Position numbers and translations under genes: made by a program. Below, one piece after another: positions 24,722 through 32,987 of a stretch of 33,336 bases of DNA. The DNA is from Cytophagales bacterium. Its GTDB lineage: Bacteria > Bacteroidota > Bacteroidia > Cytophagales > Cyclobacteriaceae. The notes beneath the pieces are model-generated. The model was not told the origin of the DNA. It did not search any database and worked only from the letters and a program-made list of their open reading frames with translations. The stretch covers positions 1-33,336 of the forward strand of contig WGNT01000112.1 of NCBI GenBank assembly GCA_016124425.1, given 5' to 3'. Numbering within the stretch: position 1 is the first letter of the stretch; the number at the start of each line of letters is the position of its first letter.

Positions 24722-25804
24722 ATGAAAGCTATTAAAAACATATTCATTGCCTGTTGTTGCATCGCTATTTCCTGTACCGATGGGTATATTGATGAAATTA
24801 CTCCCGTAGAGCAAGGTACCGACGCTGAAGCGCCGGAAGTAGTCATTACCTCGCCCGTAGACGGAGCCTTGATAAGGGTCGTGGAAGATGTCACTTCGAT
24901 CACCGTTGATCTAGAGGTGACGGACGATATTGAAATTCAGACCGTTCTTGTGGAACTGGACGGGGAAGAAATTGCCAGCTTTGATACCTTCCCAGATTAC
25001 CGCAGGGGGCTTAAGCAGTTTGAGTATGGCGAAGTGACTAATGGACCGCATACGCTGACCGTGACGGCGACGGATGTATCGGGTAAATCAACTACGGAAA
25101 GCGTAAGCTTTGAGAAGATCGAACCCTATCAGCCGCAATACGATGGCGAGGTATTCTATGTGCCTTTTGATGGAGATTACATGGAGCTTGTAGCCATACA
25201 GCAAGCAGACGTAAATGGATCTCCCGGTTTCGCGGAAGGGATTTCCGGACAGGCCTATGCCGGTGCCAGTAATGCATATCTAATTTACGATGCCGAAAGG
25301 CTGCATAATGAGGAATTTAGCGCAATGTTCTGGTATAAGGTCAATCCTGATCCGGATAGAGCCGGATTGCTTGTAATGGGGCCGCCGGATCCAGCTAACC
25401 CTGATGCAATGAATAACCGTACAAAGGGATTTAGGCTCTTCAGAGAAGCTGCGGGAGGTATGCAACGTATCAAATTAAACGTAGGTACTGGGGATGGGGA
25501 AAGTTGGTTTGACGGTGGCGCCGCAGCGGACTTGAATCCGGCAGACGATGCGTGGGCACATATTGCTTTTACGATCTCTCCGACGGAAGGCACCGTCTTC
25601 ATAAACGGCGAAGTGGTGAGTCAGGGTACATTTCCGGGCATTGACTGGGAAGGAACTGACTTGCTGAGCGTAGGTTCAGGTGCACCAAGTTTTACAGGTT
25701 GGGGGCATTTGGCTACGTCTAGCTTGATTGATGAGCTGCGCATCTTTCACAAAACGTTGACGCAAGAAGAAATCAATGCGATTAGAGAGGCATCTTTGAG
25801 ATAA
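24722..25804 (+). CDS. Surface lipoprotein with Ig-like and LamG-like domains
   Basis: The 360-residue lipoprotein has a Cys-rich signal with Cys18 as likely lipid site (AISC), then TDGYIDE. Residues about 38-135 form an Ig-like domain (PEVVITSPVDGALI, HTLTVTATDVSGKS). Residues about 145-355 form a concanavalin-type LamG sandwich (FDGDYMEL, FSAMFWYKVNPD, WAHIAFTISPTEGTVFINGEVV, IDELRIFHKTLTQEEINAI). Located third in the operon, where SusE/SusF-like glycan-binding proteins usually sit, it is probably an outer-membrane surface carbohydrate-binding protein. No catalytic residues are suggested. Confidence 0.88.
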   Translation: MKAIKNIFIACCCIAISCTDGYIDEITPVEQGTDAEAPEVVITSPVDGALIRVVEDVTSITVDLEVTDDIEIQTVLVELDGEEIASFDTFPDYRRGLKQFEYGEVTNGPHTLTVTATDVSGKSTTESVSFEKIEPYQPQYDGEVFYVPFDGDYMELVAIQQADVNGSPGFAEGISGQAYAGASNAYLIYDAERLHNEEFSAMFWYKVNPDPDRAGLLVMGPPDPANPDAMNNRTKGFRLFREAAGGMQRIKLNVGTGDGESWFDGGAAADLNPADDAWAHIAFTISPTEGTVFINGEVVSQGTFPGIDWEGTDLLSVGSGAPSFTGWGHLATSSLIDELRIFHKTLTQEEINAIREASLR

Positions 25805-25818
25805 TATCACCAAATCAA

Positions 25819-25849
25819 GACGGTAATCTGCCAGCAGCGGATTGCCGTC
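25819..25849 (+). repeat. Hairpin between the LamG and first GH144 genes
   Basis: GACGGTAATC (25819-25828) pairs with GATTGCCGTC (25840-25849) over 10 bp with one wobble and an 11-base loop. A weak T-containing tract (TATTTATGTTAC) follows. It could reduce downstream transcription or protect the upstream message. Confidence 0.5.
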
Positions 25850-25862
25850 TATTTATGTTACA

Positions 25863-27827
25863 ATGACGCGGTTACTGGTAATTTTTGGGATAATTATCAT
25901 CGGGCTATTCAGCTGTGCCGATGATAGTGATGAACTTGAGGCCTTACAGCTGGAAAGGGTGTTGGTAGGGGATGTGGTGTTGAATCTTGCTTCCAACGAA
26001 AATACCCAAATACCAATCGACAGACCGATCTCCGTTCATTTTTCTGCCGCAATAGATCCAACGAAAGTGGAAGGTGGCGTGTTGTTGCTTGCTGATGACG
26101 ACCCGCATTCCTTATCATTCTCCTTGGTATCCGATAACAAAACCCTAATTCTCTACCCAGCCGGAACCTTGGAGACGAACACGTCCTACCTTCTCCGGCT
26201 TACGGATCAGCTTAGATCCGCCAATGGCGCACGGTTCGCTACTCAGGAGCTTCGATTTGAGACAGTAAGTGGTCAGTTGCGTCTTACCTCAGTAGAATTT
26301 GAGGAATCAGGGCGTACAAAAACAGGGCGAATTGTAGATGTTCCGCTTTCGTTTTCGCTAAGGCTGGAATTTTCTACTCCTGTGGACAGCGCATCCCTGC
26401 TTAACGCCTTACTGGTAGAGGCAGCCGAAAGGGTGCCGCTTACCCTTACCTTTGATGCGGATAAGGCTGTGGCCTATGTGAAGAACACCCAGCCTTTGCA
26501 AGATTTTAGAAACTATACGTTCCGGATTACGACAGAATTAAAGGGGCTGGATAATGAACCGTTTTCGGGATATGAAACCCCCTTTTTCACAGCGCTTAGT
26601 GATACGCCCAAATTTCCCATGCTAAGTGAAGAGGAATTGCTGACAGAGATTCAACGCCGCACATTCCGGTATTTTTACGATTTTGCCCATCAGCCCAGCG
26701 GAATGATCCGAGAACGTAATACATCCGGCAACCTGGTAACCACGGGAGGAAGTGGATTCGGGGTCATGGCGCTCCTCGTTGGAATTTCCCGTAACTTTAT
26801 CACGCGGATAGAAGGTGTCGAAAGAATCGAACAGATGGTGAATTTTCTCTCCAGCGCAGATCGGTTTCACGGCGTTTGGCCTCATTGGATGAATGGGCAA
26901 TCCGGCGGGGTTATTCCCTTTAGTGTAAATGATGATGGGGCGGACTTGGTAGAGACTGCCTTATTGATGCAGGGATTATTGACCGCAAGGGCTTTCCTAG
27001 ATGATAATAATCCCCAAGAGGTAGCGCTTCAAGCCAAGATTACCCGATTATGGGAGGAAGTTGAATGGGATTGGTTTACCCGGAATGGGGGCGAAAGGCT
27101 GTATTGGCTTTGGTCGCCAACAAAAGCGTGGGTGATGAACTTACCCATTAGCGGCTATAACGAAGCGTTGATTACCTACCTGCTTGCTGCCTCTTCCCCG
27201 ACCCACGGCATCGGTCGTGACGTTTATGAAAGCGGATGGGCCAGGGATGGTGCTATCACCAACGGCCGTTCATTTTACGGAATTCGGCTTCCTCTTGGCG
27301 AAGATTTGGGCGGTCCGCTTTTTTTCTCCCATTACTCGTTTTTAGCCTTGGATCCCAGAAAGTTGAAGGATAAATATGCCGACTATTGGATACAGTGCAC
27401 CCACCACGTCCGCATAAACCGTGCATACTGCATTGACAATCCGAAGGGATTTGCGGGTTACGGAGCCAACGTATGGGGATTGACCGCAAGTGACAACCAA
27501 TTAGGCTACAGCGCCCATTCCCCGACCAACGACATGGGAGTCATTGCCCCCACCGCAGCAATCGCTTCCATTCCGTTCACTCCCGAGGAATCGATGGAAG
27601 CGATCAACACCTTCTACTACCAACTTGGAGACCGGCTTTGGGGGGAGTTTGGATTCTATGATGCCTTTAACCCATCAGCAGGTTGGTATGCCGACAGCTA
27701 CTTGGCCATAGATCAGGGGCCCATCCTGCTAATGATCGAAAATCACCGTTCAGGGCTGCTTTGGGATTTGCTGCAGCAGGATGCCGATGTACAGGCAGGA
27801 ATGGAAAAACTAGGGTTTACCTACTAG
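25863..27827 (+). CDS. GH144-type (glycoamylase-like) lipoprotein with tandem Ig-like domains
   Basis: ATG 25863 begins a clean lipoprotein signal (MTRLLVIFGIIIIGLFSC, Cys18); a TTG seven codons upstream falls inside a hairpin and is rejected. After Cys comes ADDSDELE, an acidic run like Bacteroidota surface-export signals. Two SbsA/Big_5-like Ig domains (about 35-240) precede the alpha/alpha barrel (about 250-650), with FRYFYDF, TTGGSGFGVMALLVGI, RFHGVWPHWMNG, NDDGADLVETALLMQGLL, AASSPTHGIGRDVY, YGANVWGLTASD and AIDQGPILLMIEN. This is the PF10091 glycoamylase fold, to which GH144 endo-beta-1,2-glucanases belong. Predicted role: surface cutting of beta-1,2-glucan. The fold is secure; the substrate is inference. 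Confidence 0.9.
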   Translation: MTRLLVIFGIIIIGLFSCADDSDELEALQLERVLVGDVVLNLASNENTQIPIDRPISVHFSAAIDPTKVEGGVLLLADDDPHSLSFSLVSDNKTLILYPAGTLETNTSYLLRLTDQLRSANGARFATQELRFETVSGQLRLTSVEFEESGRTKTGRIVDVPLSFSLRLEFSTPVDSASLLNALLVEAAERVPLTLTFDADKAVAYVKNTQPLQDFRNYTFRITTELKGLDNEPFSGYETPFFTALSDTPKFPMLSEEELLTEIQRRTFRYFYDFAHQPSGMIRERNTSGNLVTTGGSGFGVMALLVGISRNFITRIEGVERIEQMVNFLSSADRFHGVWPHWMNGQSGGVIPFSVNDDGADLVETALLMQGLLTARAFLDDNNPQEVALQAKITRLWEEVEWDWFTRNGGERLYWLWSPTKAWVMNLPISGYNEALITYLLAASSPTHGIGRDVYESGWARDGAITNGRSFYGIRLPLGEDLGGPLFFSHYSFLALDPRKLKDKYADYWIQCTHHVRINRAYCIDNPKGFAGYGANVWGLTASDNQLGYSAHSPTNDMGVIAPTAAIASIPFTPEESMEAINTFYYQLGDRLWGEFGFYDAFNPSAGWYADSYLAIDQGPILLMIENHRSGLLWDLLQQDADVQAGMEKLGFTY

Positions 27828-27890
27828 TGCCCCAGAAACGGGTGCGTCGCCAAAGAATCCAAAGCCGTATTCTCGTCTGCCGGGTGGCTA

Positions 27891-27923
27891 CTTTATCGAG
27901 TAGTCAATTCTACGATGATAAAG
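27891..27923 (+). repeat. Hairpin between the two GH144 genes
   Basis: CTTTATC-GA-GTAG (27891-27903) pairs with CTAC-GAT-GATAAAG (27910-27923): 7 bp, an internal loop of 2 and 3 bases, then 4 bp, around a 6-base loop. It lies in the 205-base gap; the rest of the gap is unremarkable and becomes AT-rich before the next ATG. Confidence 0.4.
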
Positions 27924-28032
27924 CCTTACACTAGCGATGATAAATGAGGTTATACTCGTCTGATTTAGATTGAAATAGGCCAACCCTATAATCTAGCGTA
28001 AGTTTGAACCAATAGAATTAAAAAATAAACCA

Positions 28033-29619
28033 ATGACCTATAGGATGTTAAAAACAATTGTGTGTGTACTGATTGCAAGTTCCGGCTATGCGTGCACAGG
28101 TAGCAAGGGGGATGGAACGGTGCTGGGCACGGGATACGACCGTCATGTAGAACTGCACTGGGAAAAAGCGGGTGAGGACGTATCTGCCTATCGAATTTCC
28201 TTAAAGACCGATAACACTGACTACACTGTCAGAGGAACGGTCTCAGACACTACGTTTATGGATTTCGTAAGTGACTTGGGAACAGATTTGCAGTTGGTGT
28301 ATAAAGTGGAGGCCATCTATGGTGAAAATGAAACGACCTTGGGAGAAATTCAGCTAAGCACGCGGACAATGACCGATGAAGAGTTGTTGGACATGGTGCA
28401 GTATTATACGTTTCGGTATTTTTGGGCTGGCGCTGAACCTACCTCAGGTATGGCTCCGGAGCGTATTCATCTGGATGGAGAGTATCCGCAAGATGACGCC
28501 GATGTGGTCACGACAGGCGGTACTGGTTTTGGGATTTTTGCAATACTGGCCGGCATTGAGCGAGAGTGGATTACAAAGGAGCAAGGCTTGCAACGGTTCG
28601 AAAAAATGGTGGGTTTTCTGGAAAATGCCGACCGGTTTAACGGCATCTGGCCACACTGGCTATTTGGAAAAACGGGAAAAGTGAAGCCCTTCAGCGCAAA
28701 CGACAACGGCGCTGATCTGGTAGAATCCGCTTTTCTAATGCAAGGGCTTTTGGCAGTGCGGGAATATTACCGCCAAGGTAATGAAAGAGAGCAATCCTTG
28801 GCGGATAGGATTGATATACTTTGGAAGGAAATGGATTGGAACTGGCATACGAAAGATGGAGATGATGTCCTCTATTGGCATTGGTCTCCGGATAAGGGAT
28901 TTGTGATCCAACACCCTATCCGGGGATACGACGAGTGCTTTATCACCTATGTGCTTGCGGCATCATCACCGACCCACCCGATCTCGGCGGAGGTTTTTCA
29001 TGAAGGATGGGCCAGGGGAGGTGGTATCCGCAGCGATGTAACTACCTATGGCTACGAATTGCCATTCAAACACAACGGAGCGGAAGAATTCGGAGGTCCG
29101 CTTTTTTGGGCACACTATTCGTTTCTTGGATTAAACCCGAAAGGTCTTTCCGATCAGTATGGGGATTATTGGGAAAACAATCGAAACCATACCTTAATAA
29201 ACAGGGAATGGTGTGTACGGAATGAGGGTGATTTTGAAGGCTATGGAGAGGACCTCTGGGGACTGACCGCCAGCTATTCGACGAAAGGCTACGTGGCGCA
29301 TCATCCCAAGAACGACCTGGGCGTTATCTCGCCTACCGCAGCGCTTTCCTCGATACCCTATACCCCAGAGGCCTCCATGGAGGTCCTCAAAAACCTTTAT
29401 TACACCTATGGGAAAAAGGTATTTGGAAGATATGGGTTTTACGATGCGTTGAGCCCAGAAGAGGACTGGTATCCACAGCGCTACCTTGCCATAGATCAGG
29501 GACCTATCGCTGCGATGATCGAAAACTACCGAACAGGTTTAGGTTGGAAGTTATTTATGGCAGCGCCCGAAATCCAACAGGGGTTGGAAAAGCTGGAGAT
29601 TACCTACGTTGTTCCCTAG
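28033..29619 (+). CDS. Second GH144-type (glycoamylase-like) lipoprotein with FN3-like domain
   Basis: The 528-residue protein has a lipoprotein signal (SGYAC, Cys21), followed by TGSKGDGT without an acidic run, so a periplasm-facing location is likelier than the surface. An FN3-like domain (about 30-112, VELHWEKAGEDVSAYRISLK) precedes the barrel (about 115-525). The barrel shares nearly every block with the preceding gene: FRYFWAG, TTGGTGFGIFAILAGI, RFNGIWPHWLFG, NDNGADLVESAFLMQGLL, AASSPTHPISAEVF, YGEDLWGLTAS and AIDQGPIAAMIEN. The two are paralogues with different N-terminal modules. Predicted activity: hydrolysis of beta-1,2-gluco-oligosaccharides. Its stop codon overlaps the stop of the converging gene. 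Met5 (28045) is an alternative start. Confidence 0.9.
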   Translation: MTYRMLKTIVCVLIASSGYACTGSKGDGTVLGTGYDRHVELHWEKAGEDVSAYRISLKTDNTDYTVRGTVSDTTFMDFVSDLGTDLQLVYKVEAIYGENETTLGEIQLSTRTMTDEELLDMVQYYTFRYFWAGAEPTSGMAPERIHLDGEYPQDDADVVTTGGTGFGIFAILAGIEREWITKEQGLQRFEKMVGFLENADRFNGIWPHWLFGKTGKVKPFSANDNGADLVESAFLMQGLLAVREYYRQGNEREQSLADRIDILWKEMDWNWHTKDGDDVLYWHWSPDKGFVIQHPIRGYDECFITYVLAASSPTHPISAEVFHEGWARGGGIRSDVTTYGYELPFKHNGAEEFGGPLFWAHYSFLGLNPKGLSDQYGDYWENNRNHTLINREWCVRNEGDFEGYGEDLWGLTASYSTKGYVAHHPKNDLGVISPTAALSSIPYTPEASMEVLKNLYYTYGKKVFGRYGFYDALSPEEDWYPQRYLAIDQGPIAAMIENYRTGLGWKLFMAAPEIQQGLEKLEITYVVP

Positions 29620-31925
29620 TCAATATGCGGTCTGGGAGTGCCGCTATACGGCCGAGCACCAGGGCCTTCCGAAATACCCGCTCCTACTTGAAGCAAGTTG
29701 ATTTCCGTTACTTCTGGGGGGGCGATAAACCCATAATACCGGCCCATCCAGTAGTCTCGTATGAATCCGAGAGGTTCCATAATCCGCTTGCTATTTACGC
29801 CGCCATCGAGTACGATTGCCCGCCGGCTGCCCCGGGTGACACTGCTCTCACGGGGTGAGATGGTCTTGACTCCCCCTTCATAGGACGTATATCCCACTTC
29901 TACAAACAGGTCGTCCCGGTGCGAATTGACATAATTGTGTTCAATACAATCCAGGGTCCATTCGCGCAGGTGTTGCACCGCCTTTTCCAGGTCAGCATCG
30001 TTGCCGGTATGTGCCGCATAGGAGAAATTGAACCATGGTATTTTTTCCATTCGCTTGATTTCAAAGGTTCTTTCGAGGCTCCGGAGATAAGTCGACCTCC
30101 TTTCCGGATCCTTTTCATATCGTAAGAGGGTGTTATACGCTTCAAAAGCCAAGTTATCATCCCAGGGGGCAATCTCAGAGGGAGGGAAGGTTTTTTTCTG
30201 CCGGATGGTATTTTTAGCATAGCCCCAGTCGATGAGTTGTTGATACCCCTCTTTGAAGCGGCTTTCTCCCGTAAGCGCATACGTCGCATAGGAAAATGCC
30301 AAGGCTTCCAACCCGTTCACGCCACGGTCTTCCCATCCATATGGGCGAAGCAGGTACTCCGGATTCCAACGGCCCCAACGGGTTGGCTGTCCGTCCAAGT
30401 CTATCAATACCCAACCGTTGTCCATAATATACCCGGCAATTCTTCTCATGTGTTCTTTGGCCAATTCCTTCTCCTTTCCTTTTGCAGCCAAATCATGGAA
30501 TAAGGATACCGAGTAGAAATGGGCGATAATTTCGTCACTTGATGCATCCCCTTTCCAGTACCATAGGCTGTCTGCCGTTGCGTTCCATTTAGCGGGTAGC
30601 CCTCCCGAGCCCCTTTGCCCCATCCTGCCTACATCACCTTTCCTTGACCAGATCGAACGCGCGATCAGTCCGTCTATGGGAGTGATCCGTTCTAGCCAAA
30701 GCATCGCATAGAAAGCTTCTACGGCTTCGGATCGTGCTTTTTCGTCTCCTGTTGCGGCATACTTGTAGGTCATTCCGGATAGGTAGTTGCCGGTATGGGA
30801 TCCGTCGTTATCGCTGATTTCCCGCACCCATTCGCCATTGTAGTCGTAGAGGGTATGAATGAATCCCATGCGCTTATGCCCCCAGTCGTCCAGCCATTTT
30901 TCATAGTGATCCACTTTTTTGAGTAGCGTAAATGGTTCATAAGCTATCACACCCACTCCTCGGTCGGTGGCAACAAACACCTTGTCTTTTCCAACCGCAA
31001 TACCGTTTACTTTATTGTCAGGCAGCCAGTGGCTGGCCCCGAAATAATGCCAGTCATTATCCAGCATTCGAATTGCGCCACGGGGGGTACCAATCCAGAT
31101 ATCATTATCAAAGCCACGGACTAATTGGTGGGTGTTTTCTACCGGAAGGCCATCTGTACCCTTCAGTGTACTCAAAGAAGCACCTCTCAATACAGCCACT
31201 CCGCGATCCGTACTAATAAATAGTCGGCTCCCCATGCTAAGCATCTCGCGGGTATTTTTTGAGGGCAAGTTTCCCCAATCAATTAAATGTTCATTTACGA
31301 CTCGGCCTGCCAACTGGATCAGCTTACCTGGTTGCAGGATGTGTAGTGTTCCACTATAGCTTTCTATTGCAGTGATTGGTCCCAAAGTGACAGGATCTGC
31401 CAATAGCTGCGTCCCATCCTCCATAACCATCGTGATGTCACTGGAAAGGTAGCCGCCTTCTGGCATGATATTTTTCAACTCTCCATCCTCGTAGACCAAA
31501 ATGTCATCAACAGTAGCCGCATGTACCTTCCCTTGATGCATGCAGAGATCGACAAAATGCCGGTTGTCTATTTTTACCCATTGGTCCTTGACATAGCGGA
31601 ACAGACCTTCCTTGCCCATTGCCCATATAGCTTGGTCAAGCGGTTTCAACTTATCCATATTTACCGGTAATTGCGTCACCGGTTTGAAAACTTCTTCCTT
31701 CAATTCGTGAATTTGACCATTAATAAGCGTGAACACCCTGTCTTCTAAACACGCTATAGATTGAACGGGTCTGTCGGAATGAATGACCAACGAACGCTCC
31801 TGCCAATAGACCTGATCTTTTACTGGTTTCCATAGCTTTTCAGGGAGTCTAGCTATTTCTTGTCCTAAGGCATTAGTGACGCATACGATTAAAATGGTAA
31901 ATAAAATTGAATTAATTTTTCTCAT
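29616..31925 (-). CDS. Secreted beta-propeller fused to a putative alpha/alpha-barrel enzyme (769 aa)
   Basis: A cleavable signal peptide (MRKINSILFTILIVCVTNALG, then QE) precedes a propeller of about residues 25-330 with Reg_prop-type repeats: KVHAATVDDILVYEDG, RLFISTDRGVAVL, DIWIGTPRGAIRML and KVFVATDRGVGVIA. These blades usually form the sensor of hybrid two-component systems, but there is no membrane helix, kinase or DNA-binding domain here. Residues about 335-740 are helical with paired motifs suggestive of an alpha/alpha barrel: ISDNDGSHTGNYLSGMTYKY, YGWEDRGVNGLEALAFSYAT, IAPWDDNLAFEAYNTLLRYE and WFNFSYAAHTGNDADLEKA. The conserved-looking Asp, Glu and Trp residues suggest a glycoside hydrolase or lyase, but I cannot assign a family. 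It faces the PUL operon, stops overlapping by CTAG, and probably acts on the same glycan. Confidence 0.7.
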   Translation of the reverse strand: MRKINSILFTILIVCVTNALGQEIARLPEKLWKPVKDQVYWQERSLVIHSDRPVQSIACLEDRVFTLINGQIHELKEEVFKPVTQLPVNMDKLKPLDQAIWAMGKEGLFRYVKDQWVKIDNRHFVDLCMHQGKVHAATVDDILVYEDGELKNIMPEGGYLSSDITMVMEDGTQLLADPVTLGPITAIESYSGTLHILQPGKLIQLAGRVVNEHLIDWGNLPSKNTREMLSMGSRLFISTDRGVAVLRGASLSTLKGTDGLPVENTHQLVRGFDNDIWIGTPRGAIRMLDNDWHYFGASHWLPDNKVNGIAVGKDKVFVATDRGVGVIAYEPFTLLKKVDHYEKWLDDWGHKRMGFIHTLYDYNGEWVREISDNDGSHTGNYLSGMTYKYAATGDEKARSEAVEAFYAMLWLERITPIDGLIARSIWSRKGDVGRMGQRGSGGLPAKWNATADSLWYWKGDASSDEIIAHFYSVSLFHDLAAKGKEKELAKEHMRRIAGYIMDNGWVLIDLDGQPTRWGRWNPEYLLRPYGWEDRGVNGLEALAFSYATYALTGESRFKEGYQQLIDWGYAKNTIRQKKTFPPSEIAPWDDNLAFEAYNTLLRYEKDPERRSTYLRSLERTFEIKRMEKIPWFNFSYAAHTGNDADLEKAVQHLREWTLDCIEHNYVNSHRDDLFVEVGYTSYEGGVKTISPRESSVTRGSRRAIVLDGGVNSKRIMEPLGFIRDYWMGRYYGFIAPPEVTEINLLQVGAGISEGPGARPYSGTPRPHID

Positions 31926-31960
31926 TTTATTTTAGTGATTAATTCGCAATGAAGTTGACA

Positions 31961-31974
31961 TTGTTTAAATACAA
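31961..31974. promoter_or_regulatory. Inverted repeat in the divergent gap (propeller enzyme / toxin-antitoxin)
   Basis: TTGT-TTAAAT-ACAA has 4-bp inverted arms around a symmetric AT core, 36 bases upstream of the propeller gene start. It could be part of that promoter or an operator. The remaining gap to 32120 is AT-rich with no clear TAnnTTTG box. Confidence 0.25.
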
Positions 31975-32120
31975 TACCGAAACTTGCTGGAAAAGGCTAC
32001 CAGGACAGTATGATTTCATTTTTTTACAGATGGAATATGCTTGAATAAGAAGATAATTAATTTACAAAAATTCTTACGTACAGCGAAAAAATGATTAAAT
32101 TGCGTTAGATATAAATAGGT

Positions 32121-32507
32121 ATGGAAAATATTGTAAGTGATTTTCATATGGTTTATCAGGTGGACAGAGGTGTGCATATAGCTAAGTTTGACCAGTTGTT
32201 GGAGCATTCTGGCCTTCAAAAGCAGGTGTTGGCCAGTTTTCTTGGATTGGATCCGCGTACTATTGACAATTACCGGAAGCAAGGCAAGAATTTTCCAGCG
32301 TTGGAGGGAGAGTTATTGCTTAAGATTACCCAATTGTTTAAGGTAGGAGAGGAGACCTTTGGGGGAGTGGAGGCATTTCGGGATTGGTTAAATACCTCTT
32401 CTGAAGCTTTTGACCAAAGGAAGCCCATCACCTTTCTCAATACCTCTACGGGTGTAGCGTTGGTTCAGCAGGCTTTGATGCGTATCGCCTATGGGTATGC
32501 CGTTTAG
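32121..32507 (+). CDS. Xre/MbcA/ParS-type antitoxin (DUF2384)
   Basis: The 128-residue protein has an N-terminal helix-turn-helix-like part (about 20-60, KQVLASFLGLDPRTIDNYRKQGK) and the DUF2384 C-terminal domain (about 70-128, FRDWLNTSSEAFDQRKPITFLNTSTGVALVQQALMRIAYG). Such proteins bind and neutralise RES-domain toxins and usually repress their own promoter. The toxin gene starts 4 bases after this stop, so they form one transcription unit. The lack of a RES partner elsewhere makes pairing unambiguous. Confidence 0.93.
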   Translation: MENIVSDFHMVYQVDRGVHIAKFDQLLEHSGLQKQVLASFLGLDPRTIDNYRKQGKNFPALEGELLLKITQLFKVGEETFGGVEAFRDWLNTSSEAFDQRKPITFLNTSTGVALVQQALMRIAYGYAV

Positions 32508-32510
32508 GCC

Positions 32511-32960
32511 ATGGAATTGTTCCGCATCACGCTGACAGTTTATGCAGATAAACTTTATGCTCCTGGATTTCCAGGCCGATGGAATTTGGAAGGAGAAGAG
32601 GTAATCTATACTTCCTCAAGCCGATCTTTGGCCTGCTTGGAAAATATGGTACACCGCAAAGGACATGGGAATAATTCAAAATACAGCACCATGGTGATAT
32701 ATGTGCCAGACACCTCCTTTGTGACACAGGTCAACCTTTCTGATTTACCGCCTGACTGGAATCAAGGCTCAGATTTGGGTGTTTGCCAATCAATTGGCTC
32801 TGAATGGTTCTGTAAGAAGGATTCACTTCTACTCCGGGTTCCGTCGGCTGTAGTTCCGGATGAGTATAATTTTGTGATCCACACCCGTCATCCTGAATTT
32901 ACAGAAGTTAGTACGATAAACGTTTTACCCTTTAGCTTTGATAAACGGCTAGGTTATTAA
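32511..32960 (+). CDS. RES-domain toxin (NAD+-degrading family)
   Basis: The 149-residue protein is a complete RES domain. The N-terminal FRIT is followed by GRWNLEGEEVIYTSSSRSLACLE as two adjacent motifs giving R23 and E44, and the C-terminal VPSAVVPDEYNFVIHTRHPEF supplies the conserved Ser and the usual ending. RES toxins are structurally related to ADP-ribosyltransferases and known members destroy cellular NAD+ by phosphorolysis or hydrolysis. All key blocks are present, so it should be active and held by the antitoxin just upstream. Confidence 0.93.
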   Translation: MELFRITLTVYADKLYAPGFPGRWNLEGEEVIYTSSSRSLACLENMVHRKGHGNNSKYSTMVIYVPDTSFVTQVNLSDLPPDWNQGSDLGVCQSIGSEWFCKKDSLLLRVPSAVVPDEYNFVIHTRHPEFTEVSTINVLPFSFDKRLGY

Positions 32961-32987
32961 ATTTCTTAGGAGATTATTAGATAGCAG

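Noticed and set aside
25842..25862. TTG start seven codons upstream of the first GH144 gene
   Set aside because: It falls in the stem of a hairpin and would put extra polar residues before a perfect lipoprotein signal starting at ATG 25863.
27683..27934. Plus-strand frame overlapping the end of the first GH144 gene
   Set aside because: Out of frame with the conserved barrel end and without protein-like composition.
32016..32282. Minus-strand 88-codon frame opposite the antitoxin start
   Set aside because: AT-rich shadow covering the toxin-antitoxin promoter region; no domain seen.
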